DNA of 64,000 nt, taken from Sphingobacterium prati. GTDB taxonomy: Bacteria > Bacteroidota > Bacteroidia > Sphingobacteriales > Sphingobacteriaceae. The position numbers and the translations under genes are program-made. The notes beneath the pieces were generated by a model. That model was given only the letters and a program-made list of their open reading frames with translations. It did not search any database and had not been told where the DNA came from. Shown here piece by piece: positions 1 through 8,296 of the stretch (position 1 is the first letter of the stretch; every line of letters begins with the position of its first letter). The stretch spans positions 87,592 through 151,591 of the forward strand of contig NZ_JABJWY010000033.1 in assembly GCF_013167215.1 (NCBI RefSeq), read 5' to 3'.

Positions 1-20
1 CCCCCCCCCCTACGTTAACG

Positions 21-54
21 AAAAAAAGCGGACAACATGAATGCTATCCGCTTT
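21..54 (-). terminator. Intrinsic terminator of the csbD-like gene
   Basis: An 8-bp perfect stem (AAAGCGGA at 25-32 with TCCGCTTT at 47-54) lies 26 bp past the stop codon of the csbD-like gene. On the minus strand the hairpin runs into a T-run, as expected for Rho-independent termination. A related hairpin with similar flanks occurs at 29646-29700. Confidence 0.8.
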
Positions 55-79
55 GCTTATCACAAAAAAACACTTATCT

Positions 80-265
80 CTACAAACCGTTCAACCAGCT
101 ATTCACTTCATCTTGTGTTTTTCCGGTCTTCTTCTGAAGTTTACCGACCAATTCGTCTTCTTTGCCTTCTGCATACAGTAAATCATCATCTGTAAGATCT
201 GCATATTGTTGTTTTACTTTACCCTTGATTTCGTTCCAACGGCCTTTCCATGTTAATTCACTCAT
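80..265 (-). CDS. CsbD family stress-response protein
   Basis: A 61-residue, highly charged soluble protein that matches the CsbD family over its whole length. It has an N-terminal Trp-rich stretch (WKGRWNEIKGKVKQQY), an acidic middle, and a Gly/Lys-rich second half (GKLQKKTGKTQDEV). CsbD proteins are abundant general-stress proteins in many bacteria; their molecular activity is unknown. No signal peptide or membrane segment is visible, so it is probably cytoplasmic. It is a single-gene unit with its own terminator at 21-54, and AGGAAAAT lies just upstream of the ATG as a weak ribosome-binding site. A relic of the same 3' flank is found about 29 kb away. Confidence 0.93.
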   Translation of the reverse strand: MSELTWKGRWNEIKGKVKQQYADLTDDDLLYAEGKEDELVGKLQKKTGKTQDEVNSWLNGL

Positions 266-573
266 AATATTTTCCTTTCGTTTTTTTATAAATAGAACAG
301 CCTACAGCCCGAATCGTTTAAGAAATTATGTTATTATAATGTTAAATCCTATTTTACAATGAATGTACTCAGGCAATCTTCATCGCGTGCAGGAATATTC
401 CAGCCATCCCTTTATTATCCTATCGGACGACGTTCGTTTTTATAGCATCCCCATCTTTGGTGTCAGTGGGAAAGGCAGGGACCATGCCTTTTTATGACCG
501 GCAACGATTGCATAGAACTAGCTTGGAAGTGACAGCCAAGTTTGTTATCCTTGTGTAACCAAATTATAAATCC
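266..573. other. Intergenic region with an orphan terminator-like hairpin
   Basis: This spacer separates two divergent genes and must hold their promoters. A hairpin (AAAGGCA at 471-477 with TGCCTTT at 485-491, then TTTAT) looks like a plus-strand terminator, although no plus-strand gene precedes it. It could end a small RNA or attenuate the esterase transcript. A TATCCTTG at 546-553 resembles the Bacteroidota -7 box TAnnTTTG with one mismatch. Nothing else was recognised. Confidence 0.4.
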
Positions 574-1386
574 ATGAGCACCACTGCAGCAATCAACAAA
601 GTACCGATAGCCATCAAAGCTTCTATATTAGCCTGCCTGCTGTTATTTTCATCTTTTCTTAACAACAAGAAAGAGGTGGTAATCTACCTGATCGGAGACT
701 CCACTGTCGCTGACTATTCGCTTGAAGAGGGATATATGGAAAAACGTTTTCCCCTGGTCGGATGGGGCCAGATGTTCCAAGCATTTTTTGCACCGGACAG
801 CTTGCCGCAGCTACGCCATCTGATTGGCAAAACCGATGTAGTCCGGATTGACGACCGGGCGAAGGGCGGCCGAAGCACCCGTACTTTTTTTCAGGAAGGA
901 AGATGGCGTGAGGTATATGATAGACTAAACAAGGGTGACATTGTGATGATGCAGTTTGGACATAATGATGGCTCAGTATCCCATACCGAACGCTATGTAC
1001 CTATCGAAGGCTATAAGGAGTTTTTGCGTTTGTTCATCCTTCAAACCAGGCAGAAAGGCGCTATACCTATCCTATTGACACCGGTGGCACGCAATTATCC
1101 ATGGAAAGAAGGCAAATTAGCTAACGTCCATGGCGATTATCCCGCCGCAGTGCTAGCAATCGCGAAAGAGCAAAATGTACGCTGCATCGACCTGAATGCG
1201 CTTTCCATGAACCTGTTTACCAGCAAAGGTCAAGCATACGTGACTCAAAATTACTTTATGAATATTCCTTCCGGAAAGTACAAGGCTTACCCCGAAGGGC
1301 AAAAGGACAATACCCATTTTCAGGCAGCTGGCGGTACCGCCGTGGCAGCCCTTGTTTTCAACGCATTAAAAGAAAAACTGCAATAG
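574..1386 (+). CDS. SGNH/GDSL esterase, rhamnogalacturonan acetylesterase-like
   Basis: A 270-residue SGNH hydrolase. The nucleophile block is GDST (residues 41-44), followed by an AKGGRSTRTF block resembling the oxyanion-hole region of rhamnogalacturonan acetylesterases, then GHND (129-132), and the catalytic Asp-His pair in DNTHF near residue 245. Enzymes of this family remove acetyl groups from pectic or other plant polysaccharides, typically outside the cytoplasm. A hydrophobic segment at residues 11-30 containing LAC could be a signal peptide or lipobox; the cleavage type is uncertain. It stands alone, with no polysaccharide lyase nearby. The converging hairpin at 1434-1470 follows the gene. 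Confidence 0.88.
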   Translation: MSTTAAINKVPIAIKASILACLLLFSSFLNNKKEVVIYLIGDSTVADYSLEEGYMEKRFPLVGWGQMFQAFFAPDSLPQLRHLIGKTDVVRIDDRAKGGRSTRTFFQEGRWREVYDRLNKGDIVMMQFGHNDGSVSHTERYVPIEGYKEFLRLFILQTRQKGAIPILLTPVARNYPWKEGKLANVHGDYPAAVLAIAKEQNVRCIDLNALSMNLFTSKGQAYVTQNYFMNIPSGKYKAYPEGQKDNTHFQAAGGTAVAALVFNALKEKLQ

Positions 1387-1418
1387 ATACGAAATTCGAA
1401 TTAAGTGTTTTCATAGTT

Positions 1419-1470
1419 AGGTTAATTAAAGTGACTCCCCTTCATCGCTCGGTGATTGGGGAGTTTTTTA
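1419..1470. terminator. Bidirectional terminator, member of a dispersed repeat family
   Basis: ACTCCCC (1434-1440) pairs with GGGGAGT (1458-1464), followed by TTTTTT on the plus strand. It sits between convergent genes. The preceding AGGTTAATTAAAGTG and the hairpin loop resemble elements near 28531, 29718 and 39461, so this is one of four related copies in the window. Confidence 0.75.
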
Positions 1471-1541
1471 TGCATTCTTATCTTGCAAGGAAACTGACGA
1501 AAGATAATTGTATGATCTGTCTCCGAAGTGCGGGGCAATAA

Positions 1542-1721
1542 TCAGAGCTGCCTAAGAAAGTGCATCTTGCCCGATATGGGGTCTACTTCTACGAGTACCT
1601 TGCGGTGGTTTTCATATTCATAGATATACCAATCAGGATGATCAGGGTCTCCGGCTGAATATGTATTCAATAAACGATCGTCAGATTCTGTTGATAAGTC
1701 TTGCGGATTATTATTATCCAT
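1542..1721 (-). CDS. Small hypothetical protein
   Basis: A 59-residue acidic protein if started at the ATG giving MDNNN; a TTG three codons upstream (1730) is possible but less likely. It contains a Tyr/Trp-rich core (DWYIYEYENHRKVLVEV) and no signal peptide or membrane segment. No family was recognised. It sits tail-to-tail with the esterase gene, with a hairpin between them. The sensible amino-acid composition supports a real gene, but shortness keeps confidence moderate. Confidence 0.5.
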   Translation of the reverse strand: MDNNNPQDLSTESDDRLLNTYSAGDPDHPDWYIYEYENHRKVLVEVDPISGKMHFLRQL

Positions 1722-1831
1722 TCGGGGCAATAGTATTAGTGTGCTCTAATTTACGATTTTCTATTTTAGTGTGCAATACTTTCTAGCGTCCATCAAAACA
1801 AAACGCCAGGAAAGCCCTACAGCGTCAATTT

Positions 1832-3742
1832 TTATTTATCCAATGTTTCAAAAAGAGAATTTTGAGACCTGTATTCAGGAACGATTTCCTTGACCAATCT
1901 GACCAAATTCATTTTGTCCTCATTGGAATTTGCATTTTTTACAAATTCGCATAAACGTTCTACACGCGCTTTTTGGAAGGCTAAATCCGGTGTATTCACC
2001 TTCGCTATCATGATCTTTTCATGATAGGTTTTCTCCGTATTCTCCCCATTAGCCAAAAGCTCCTCGTAGATTTTTTCTCCGGGCCGGAGGCCAACGATTT
2101 TAATATCGATATCTTCGGGATAATGATACCCCTTGAGTCTGATCATCTTCTTAGCCAGTTCCATAATCTTCACAGGCTCCCCCATATCAAAAACAAATAT
2201 TTCACCGCCTTTTCCCATTACCGCAGCCTCCTGTACCAATTGACAGGCTTCGGGTATCGTCATAAAATAGCGGGTTATATTTGGATCAGTGATTGTCAAA
2301 GGCCCGCCCTTGAGCATCTGCTTTTCAAACAATGGAATGACCGAACCATTGGAACCCAATACATTACCAAAGCGGGTCACAATAAAATTAGTCCTGGAGT
2401 GCATATTGACAGTTGAGATTGCAATTTCAGCAACACGCTTGGTAGCGCCCATGACATTTGTGGGATTCACCGCCTTATCAGTAGAGACCATCACAAATTT
2501 GGACACCCCATATTTGTCAGCAAGTCGCGCTACATTATAGGATCCCCATACATTTGTTAAAATAGACTCATAAGGATTAGCCTCCATCAAGGGCACATGC
2601 TTATAGGCTGCTGCGTGAAATACATAAGTAGGACGATAAAACTGGAATAAAGTATCCATAAAAGACTCATCCCTAACATTTCCTACAATAAAGGCACAAC
2701 GCGAAAAATGATGGGAGCCGCTGAGCTCCTGCTGAATATCATACAAAGCCGATTCCGCCTGGTCCAGCACAATAAGCTGCTTTAGATCCGTATGAGCGAG
2801 CTGGCGGACCAGTTCACCACCGATCGAGCCGGCACCACCAGTGACAAGCACAATCTGGCCTTTCATCTCAGAGGCAATAGTAGGATTGTCCAGGTCAATC
2901 GCTTTACGGCCCAACAAATCCTCGATACGCAGGCTCCTGATCTGTCTCGTCGCCACCTCCCCGGCCAATAGCCGGGCGGTATCCGGTATAATTTTTACAA
3001 TTAAGGGAATCGGTTCGGCGAGTTTAAAAACTTGATCTAAGCGTTCCGGGTTACGGTCATCCACCGCAATGACAATTTCGGACGCATTCCCGTGCCGCTG
3101 TACAAAACCCTTATTTAAAGCATTAATATCGTGAATTTTAAACCCTTGAATACGGTTCCCGATGCGATGGGGATTATCATCCATAATGGCTACGATCCGG
3201 TATTTGTTGCGCGAGGTGGTATGGATAAAATGAAAGGTGGTATTACCCATATTGCCGGCGCCAAAAAGAATCACCGGAATACGGTTATCTTTATTGCCCC
3301 ACATCAATGCATGATACAGCGCACGGTAAAGCACACGACTAACGGTCATGCCAAAACCAGCTATCAATGCATGAAATAAAAGCTGTGTATCCGAGAAAGG
3401 AAGCATATCCCCATAGGAAGGAAACAGCCATTCTATGGTTTTAGAAATGAGTTCAACGGAAAAGTATGCCAACACAACCGTCAAGACAATACGTTGCAAT
3501 TCGCGGATCCCGGTTTTATGAATGACTCCCTTATATGAACCAGAGATACAGAACCAAATCAAATAGATCAACGACACAAGTAGCAATTGTCTACCCATAT
3601 TGTCTAGCTCTACGGCTCCTCTATGCTTGAATATAAGCACATAGCTGACCAAAAAAGCAGTGGCCACCACCGCCATGTCCAACAGTAGAATGATCCAACG
3701 CGGCTTGTTAATGGACAAGCCCTCTTTCCACAAATTACTCAT
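1832..3742 (-). CDS. Membrane-bound nucleotide-sugar epimerase/dehydratase, CapD/FlaA1/WbpM type (copy 1)
   Basis: A 636-residue polysaccharide-biosynthesis enzyme. The first ~150 residues hold four or so membrane segments, then a nucleotide-binding domain beginning VILFGAGNMG (about residue 157), then a C-terminal extended-SDR domain with VTGGAGSIGGEL (about residue 300) and the STDKAVNPTNVMGATKR block typical of PglF/WbpM-like 4,6-dehydratases. Such enzymes convert UDP-GlcNAc to 4-keto-6-deoxy or epimerised sugars for surface glycans. A close paralogue is encoded at 61730-63670 and shares the C-terminal RSQNS.FE.LD ending. This copy is transcribed away from EPS-1 across a 1.3-kb spacer, so it may feed that pathway, but it is not in the same operon. 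Confidence 0.92.
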   Translation of the reverse strand: MSNLWKEGLSINKPRWIILLLDMAVVATAFLVSYVLIFKHRGAVELDNMGRQLLLVSLIYLIWFCISGSYKGVIHKTGIRELQRIVLTVVLAYFSVELISKTIEWLFPSYGDMLPFSDTQLLFHALIAGFGMTVSRVLYRALYHALMWGNKDNRIPVILFGAGNMGNTTFHFIHTTSRNKYRIVAIMDDNPHRIGNRIQGFKIHDINALNKGFVQRHGNASEIVIAVDDRNPERLDQVFKLAEPIPLIVKIIPDTARLLAGEVATRQIRSLRIEDLLGRKAIDLDNPTIASEMKGQIVLVTGGAGSIGGELVRQLAHTDLKQLIVLDQAESALYDIQQELSGSHHFSRCAFIVGNVRDESFMDTLFQFYRPTYVFHAAAYKHVPLMEANPYESILTNVWGSYNVARLADKYGVSKFVMVSTDKAVNPTNVMGATKRVAEIAISTVNMHSRTNFIVTRFGNVLGSNGSVIPLFEKQMLKGGPLTITDPNITRYFMTIPEACQLVQEAAVMGKGGEIFVFDMGEPVKIMELAKKMIRLKGYHYPEDIDIKIVGLRPGEKIYEELLANGENTEKTYHEKIMIAKVNTPDLAFQKARVERLCEFVKNANSNEDKMNLVRLVKEIVPEYRSQNSLFETLDK

Positions 3743-4110
3743 CTAACTATATAAGATATTATATACTTTAATCGCGAAATACGATAAAAAAGTATCCCTT
3801 TCAGTAATTAAATATTTTAAAGACAATCCTTACATTTATCGTACCTAAAATCGTCTTATCGGTCAAATTTCAAAAAAACATTTTTAAGCCAGCAGGTTTT
3901 TGTGATGATAGCAGTATTCGCCGCGTATTCTCAAAATAAGTAATCGAGTGCGAAATTACTAAACTAAAAGATAAATAAAGGATAAAAAAGTTTGCTATGT
4001 TTATTTACACGAAGAGACTACCGAAACATGCAACTGACCTGAGGTATATTCACCGATCAGTACATCAGTCGAAACTAAAGTATAGTTTTTTTGATAAATG
4101 ACGAGAGGAG

Positions 4111-4134
4111 CAATCCGATTAGCGGTAGAAATAA
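4111..4134 (+). repeat. Dispersed 24-bp motif, copy 1
   Basis: This 24-base stretch (CAATCCG, two variable positions, ending GCGGTAGAAATAA) matches 26051-26074 at 22 of 24 bases. Both copies lie in intergenic DNA. Function unknown. Confidence 0.5.
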
Positions 4135-4743
4135 GAAATTACAGCCGAGCTCTTGGCTATTGTAGGCAATTGAATCTATTTATTATGCGGCACAATGCTG
4201 AAATTGAAAACTTAACCAGACCGCTGTCCAAAAATAAAGACAGTCCAGCAGTTAAATAAGCACATAAGCCCAATGGGTAACCTTCTTAGCTATAATATTG
4301 GCAAGAAAAACTAAAAAACACATAGATTTCCAAAAAAAACAACAAAAAAAATAAAAAAATATAAAACAAACCATTTTTATTATAAAAGAATCCATAAAAA
4401 TTTGATAAAAAATACATTCAAACAAATAAATAACAAAATATTAATACATAATAAATATATTATTCACTTATTAAGTGATAATATCAACAAAAAAAACAAC
4501 ATTAAAACAATTATACCACATATTTTTTAGTTAATTTTAAAAATTAAATACTAAATAATGCATAAATATCTATTTTTTTGTACAAGTTTCAAATAAATGA
4601 CCTGTTTTCAATACAATATTACCAATAAAATTAAATAAAAAATCAAAATTTGATATCTTATAAATAATTAAAGCGTTATAAACCAATCAAAAAACATTAT
4701 TTTTTTATAATTAACTATTTAAAAAAACAAATACACCTATAAT

Positions 4744-4856
4744 TGGCCTGTGATTTGTACAGAAATGATCAAACTTAGATCTACAATCTACAAACAACAC
4801 TGAGTACGCGGGAAACCGCAAATCACCTGTCGCTATTAAATCAAAGCGGCAGGCTA
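4744..4856 (+). ncRNA. Candidate structured leader RNA upstream of EPS-1
   Basis: Several complementary segments cluster here. GTGATTTG (4750-4757) pairs with CAAATCAC (4819-4826) and encloses a GCGG-GAAA-CCGC hairpin (4808-4819) with a GNRA tetraloop. CCTGTCGCT (4827-4835 region) pairs with AGCGGCAGG (4845-4853 region), allowing one G-U. TGGCCTG (4744-4750) could instead pair with CAGGCTA (4850-4856), so two folds compete. It matches no riboswitch class I recognise. The promoter position is unknown, so it is not certain that this segment is transcribed. Confidence 0.35.
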
Positions 4857-4958
4857 AAATTTATTTTGGATAATATGGCTAACTAAGAAAATTAAAATCA
4901 CGAAAACGAATCTTATTTTTTTTAAAAAATTAAGATATTTAAAACATTAGTTCATTTA

Positions 4959-4997
4959 AATGTTATATAAGGAAAATTTACATTCTTATATAACATT
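4959..4997. promoter_or_regulatory. 13-bp perfect inverted repeat upstream of EPS-1
   Basis: AATGTTATATAAG (4959-4971) and CTTATATAACATT (4985-4997) are perfect inverted copies separated by 13 bp, centred about 100 bp before the first EPS-1 gene. It could be a dimeric regulator site or an RNA stem-loop in the leader. Confidence 0.5.
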
Positions 4998-5079
4998 AAA
5001 TACACTATTTAATATAGTTATCGTGATGGTTTTCAAAACAACCTTATCATCCATTGAATTTGACTAATCATTCAGTGTT

Positions 5080-6498
5080 ATGCTAAAATATGTTCAAAAC
5101 CGTGCGTTAACTTGTATTAAAATGTTACTGATAATAACAGACGCCATTTGCTTAAATTTGTCTTTTTTACTTGTAAATTCATGGAGCACAGCTAATGGAT
5201 TCATTGACACAGCGGAGGTCATTTCAAGTAACTACTATTCATTCTGGGCCATGTTCAATCTGGCCGCATTGGCACTATCGCTCATCCACCATCTGTATAA
5301 TGATGCAACGATCGAGCACATTGAGCGCATCTACAGAGCCACCCTGAAAACTGCAATAGCTTTGATGATCGTCTTCTCAGGCTACGCACTTTTAGCACAC
5401 CCATTTACGGGCATCGGTTCCTTTCTGATTTCCCTTACGATCATCGTTTTTCTGTATTGTTTGATTTCCCGATTTTTGCTCACCTACATTTATGTTAAAT
5501 TGCCAAAACGATTTAAGTGGAATAAAAAAGTAGCTTTGATCGGCCATTATGAAAATTTAGACAACATTGCAGCCGCTTTCTCAAGGCAAAATGCTTTCTA
5601 CACAGTAGACACAATTCCCTTTGAATCGGACGAAAAAGACCTCAGTAAAGAAGAAAAGATTGACATCTTTAAGCGCTACTTTGAAGAAGTTTCCAAAGCG
5701 GGTATTCACGATGTATTTCTCATTGGTTCAAATGATATTACAGACTGCAGTCAAGAACTAATCCTAGCCGCAGATCACCAATGCGTACAGCTCAATTTTG
5801 TTCCCACGATTACCGCCAACATTGCGTATGGGAACGGTCGTCAAGAAGCTTTGACCATGCAGCTTCCGGTACTAAAATCGCATGAAGAGCCCATGTCATC
5901 CATGGAAAACAGGTTAAAAAAGCGTTTCGTTGACCTTTTGATTTCATCCTTCGTCATGCTGTTTATTTTAAGTTGGATGATTCCCTTAGTTGGCATTATT
6001 ATTAAAATACAAAGCCCAGGCCCCATCTTTTTCAGACAGCCCCGCTCTGGCCGCAACAATAAATCTTTCGATTGCTTCAAATTCAGGAGTATGGTTCAGA
6101 ATAAAGATTCCCATGCCAAACAGGCTTCAAAAGATGACAACCGCATCACGCCAATTGGACGCTTTCTCAGAAAGACCAATCTTGACGAATTTCCACAATT
6201 TATCAACGTCTTTCTGGGACAGATGAGTGTCGTCGGACCAAGACCACATATGCTTTCACATACCGAACACTATAGCAAACTAATTCAGCATTATATGGTA
6301 CGTCATTTTGTCAAACCCGGTATTACGGGCTGGGCTCAGGTTAACGGATATCGAGGCGAAACAAAAGACCCACAGCTTATGGCAAAGAGAGTTGAATACG
6401 ACCTGGACTACCTAAGCAACTGGTCTGCCATGTTGGATTTTAAGATTGTCTGTATGACAGCGATCAATATGATTAAAGGAGAAGAAAATGCATTTTAA
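5080..6498 (+). CDS. Undecaprenyl-phosphate glycosyl-1-phosphate transferase (WcaJ-like), EPS-1 initiation
   Basis: A 472-residue polyprenyl glycosylphosphotransferase that should transfer a hexose-1-phosphate to undecaprenyl phosphate on the inner membrane, starting each repeat unit. The N-terminal half has four predicted membrane segments and a degenerate nucleotide-binding region. The C-terminal bacterial sugar transferase domain starts at KRFVDLLIS with a re-entrant helix, then shows SPGPIFFRQPRSGRN, FKFRSM, LDEFPQFINV and SVVGPRPH, the family's usual motifs. It is the first gene of the EPS-1 operon and is followed by an unusual GC-rich hairpin at 6546-6595. Sugar specificity (glucose, galactose or an amino sugar) cannot be read from sequence. 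Confidence 0.93.
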   Translation: MLKYVQNRALTCIKMLLIITDAICLNLSFLLVNSWSTANGFIDTAEVISSNYYSFWAMFNLAALALSLIHHLYNDATIEHIERIYRATLKTAIALMIVFSGYALLAHPFTGIGSFLISLTIIVFLYCLISRFLLTYIYVKLPKRFKWNKKVALIGHYENLDNIAAAFSRQNAFYTVDTIPFESDEKDLSKEEKIDIFKRYFEEVSKAGIHDVFLIGSNDITDCSQELILAADHQCVQLNFVPTITANIAYGNGRQEALTMQLPVLKSHEEPMSSMENRLKKRFVDLLISSFVMLFILSWMIPLVGIIIKIQSPGPIFFRQPRSGRNNKSFDCFKFRSMVQNKDSHAKQASKDDNRITPIGRFLRKTNLDEFPQFINVFLGQMSVVGPRPHMLSHTEHYSKLIQHYMVRHFVKPGITGWAQVNGYRGETKDPQLMAKRVEYDLDYLSNWSAMLDFKIVCMTAINMIKGEENAF

Positions 6499-6545
6499 AA
6501 TCAATATACAAATAAAATATCAAAGAACTCAAGTGTTGACTTGTG

Positions 6546-6595
6546 ATTGTAGGGAGATATTCCGGCCGGTCGCTCCGGCCGGGTATTTCTACAAT
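6546..6595 (+). other. Long GC-rich intra-operon hairpin
   Basis: ATTGTAG (6546-6552) pairs with CTACAAT (6589-6595), and inside it CCGGCCGG pairs with CCGGCCGG around a TCGCT loop. The mostly paired 50-nt stem lies between the initiating transferase and the phosphatase gene. There is no T-run after it, so it is more likely an RNA processing or stability element, or a partial attenuator, than a full terminator. Confidence 0.65.
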
Positions 6596-6630
6596 CCTCA
6601 GCTCACGGAGTAATCAAAAACAAAAAACAC

Positions 6631-7386
6631 ATGTGGCATTTTTTTAAACGTAATACGTCGAAATACAATTTAGAATGGCTTGGGGTTGATATTCATTCAC
6701 ATATACTCCCGGGGATAGACGATGGTAGCACGTCCATTGCCCAAAGCGTTGCCTTAATGGATTCACTTATGCAGCTAGGCCTAACCACATTCTACTTTAC
6801 GCCCCATGTGTATCAGGAAGTACATCCCAATACACCCAAATCTATCGCAACTGCCTATCAAATCCTACAGCAACAGTGTGCCGTAAATGGGGGATACGCA
6901 GCGGAATATATGGTTGACAGCCACTTTCATTCCCTCATATCTAACGCGAAAGAGCAGGATTTGCTGACACTCCCCGGAAATTTCATCTTGATAGAAATGT
7001 CCTACATCCACGAAAGCCGAACCATCGAAGCGGATATTTTTAAGCTTCTGACCTTGGGCTATAAGCCCATATTGGCACATCCCGAACGCTATATCTATTA
7101 CCATGGCTCCATAGAAAACATCAGAAGATTGCGTGATCGCGGATGCTACCTGCAGCTTAACCTGCTCTCTCTCTCCGGGTACTATGGCTCCCGGGAGAAA
7201 ACAGCAGCCCAACACCTGATTGATGCAGGACTAATCGATTTCGTTGGTACCGATGTGCACCATAGCAAACATACCAAGGTAATGGAACAGTACTATACAA
7301 CTCATAATATCAGCATCTTATTTAAAAATTGCAGGCTAAAAAACCAAGAATTAGGCGGACAGGTGCACGCTGTTCTACAACAATAA
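6631..7386 (+). CDS. CpsB/YwqE-type tyrosine-protein phosphatase (PHP domain)
   Basis: A 251-residue PHP-family metal-dependent phosphatase, the expected partner of the BY-kinase two genes downstream: it would dephosphorylate the kinase's C-terminal tyrosines in the cytoplasm and thereby affect chain length or export. Metal-binding motifs are present in order: DIHSHILPGIDDGS near residue 20, FTPHVYQE, DSHFHS, AHPERY and GTDVHH. Length is typical of the family (about 250). It has no membrane segment. It follows the 6546-6595 hairpin, so its expression relative to the first gene may be set by that element. Confidence 0.93.
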   Translation: MWHFFKRNTSKYNLEWLGVDIHSHILPGIDDGSTSIAQSVALMDSLMQLGLTTFYFTPHVYQEVHPNTPKSIATAYQILQQQCAVNGGYAAEYMVDSHFHSLISNAKEQDLLTLPGNFILIEMSYIHESRTIEADIFKLLTLGYKPILAHPERYIYYHGSIENIRRLRDRGCYLQLNLLSLSGYYGSREKTAAQHLIDAGLIDFVGTDVHHSKHTKVMEQYYTTHNISILFKNCRLKNQELGGQVHAVLQQ

Positions 7387-7420
7387 ACTACAATTCTACA
7401 ACACATACAACACGATTAAC

Positions 7421-8230
7421 ATGAGTATTCCTAAAATCCATTTACACAAGGCCCAGTATTTATTATATCTCCTACTTACCTTTTTTTCACTACAGTCCTG
7501 TTCAGTAAAAAAAACGGTTTACTTTAACGATCTTCCGGCCGATTCAACCCGCTTATTGCGTACGTCAACAGCCTTTACGGATCCTACCATCCAACAGGAT
7601 GATATATTAAATATTACCATCCAGACCTCAGACCCTACCTCGGCGGCCATTTCCAATCAGTCCACGCCTGTACAGGCTGTAGGTGCCAGTTCAGCTAGCA
7701 ACGTGGGTAATCAACTGATATCGGGTTATCTGGTTGACAAAAACGGTTATATCAATATTACCCTGTTGGGCGATATTTACGTCAAGGGTTTAACCACCTT
7801 TCAGGCCAGAGAAAAGATCACCAATCTGGCAAAAAAATATTATAATGATCCGAATGTGCTTGTGCGCTTCGCCAATTTCAAAGTCACCATCCTGGGGGAG
7901 GTCACCAGACCAGCGACCTATAGTTTACCCAATGAGAAAGTCACCATTCTTGACGCGATGGGACTAGCAGGGGATATGACCATTTATGGCCGTAGGGACA
8001 ACGTGCTTCTGGCGCGGGATCACGATGGCCAAAAAGAGCTCGTCCGACTCAATCTTAACGACAGCAAGCTCTTTAGTTCTCCATATTTCTATCTGAAACA
8101 AAACGACGTAATCTATGTAGAGCCTGGAAAAGGCAAAGCGGCAATGAATAATGCTTCACGGACGCAAACTTTTGCACTCGTAGGCTCATTTTTATCTTTA
8201 TTAGTCGTCGTATTCACCCGTATACATTGA
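7421..8230 (+). CDS. Wza-like polysaccharide export outer-membrane lipoprotein (EPS-1)
   Basis: A 269-residue polysaccharide biosynthesis/export protein. An N-terminal lipoprotein signal ends at LQSC (about residue 27). A Poly_export domain follows (QQDDILNITIQTSDP through GYLVDKNGYINITLLGDI), then an SLBB domain (KVTILGEVTRPATYSLPNEK) and a C-terminal hydrophobic segment (TFALVGSFLSLLVVVF). It would form the outer-membrane/periplasmic channel through which the polymer leaves, docked to the Wzc-like protein encoded 66 bp downstream. Bacteroidota versions are shorter than E. coli Wza, as here. A paralogue is encoded at 59336-60121. Confidence 0.93.
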   Translation: MSIPKIHLHKAQYLLYLLLTFFSLQSCSVKKTVYFNDLPADSTRLLRTSTAFTDPTIQQDDILNITIQTSDPTSAAISNQSTPVQAVGASSASNVGNQLISGYLVDKNGYINITLLGDIYVKGLTTFQAREKITNLAKKYYNDPNVLVRFANFKVTILGEVTRPATYSLPNEKVTILDAMGLAGDMTIYGRRDNVLLARDHDGQKELVRLNLNDSKLFSSPYFYLKQNDVIYVEPGKGKAAMNNASRTQTFALVGSFLSLLVVVFTRIH

Positions 8231-8296
8231 TGTATCCAAATCCATCATTGTATTTTCATTCAACTACTAAACTTACACGCTCTAACTATCTTTTAT

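Larger units (their letters stand above)
3743..5079. other. Long AT-rich intergenic region upstream of the EPS-1 operon
   Basis: A 1.3-kb region between divergent capD copy 1 and EPS-1 with no convincing coding sequence. The segment from about 4300 to 4740 is extremely AT-rich with A-tracts. It also holds a 24-base motif at 4111-4134 that recurs at 26051-26074, a foldable segment at 4744-4856, and a 13-bp inverted repeat at 4959-4997. It most likely carries the regulatory region of the polysaccharide operon. Confidence 0.6.

Noticed and set aside
2021..2416. 131-codon plus-strand frame within capD copy 1
   Set aside because: It lies entirely antisense to a well-supported enzyme gene and shows no recognisable motif.
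4959..4997. Invertible promoter bounded by inverted repeats
   Set aside because: The spacer is only 13 bp and no invertase gene lies nearby, so phase inversion is not a sensible reading.
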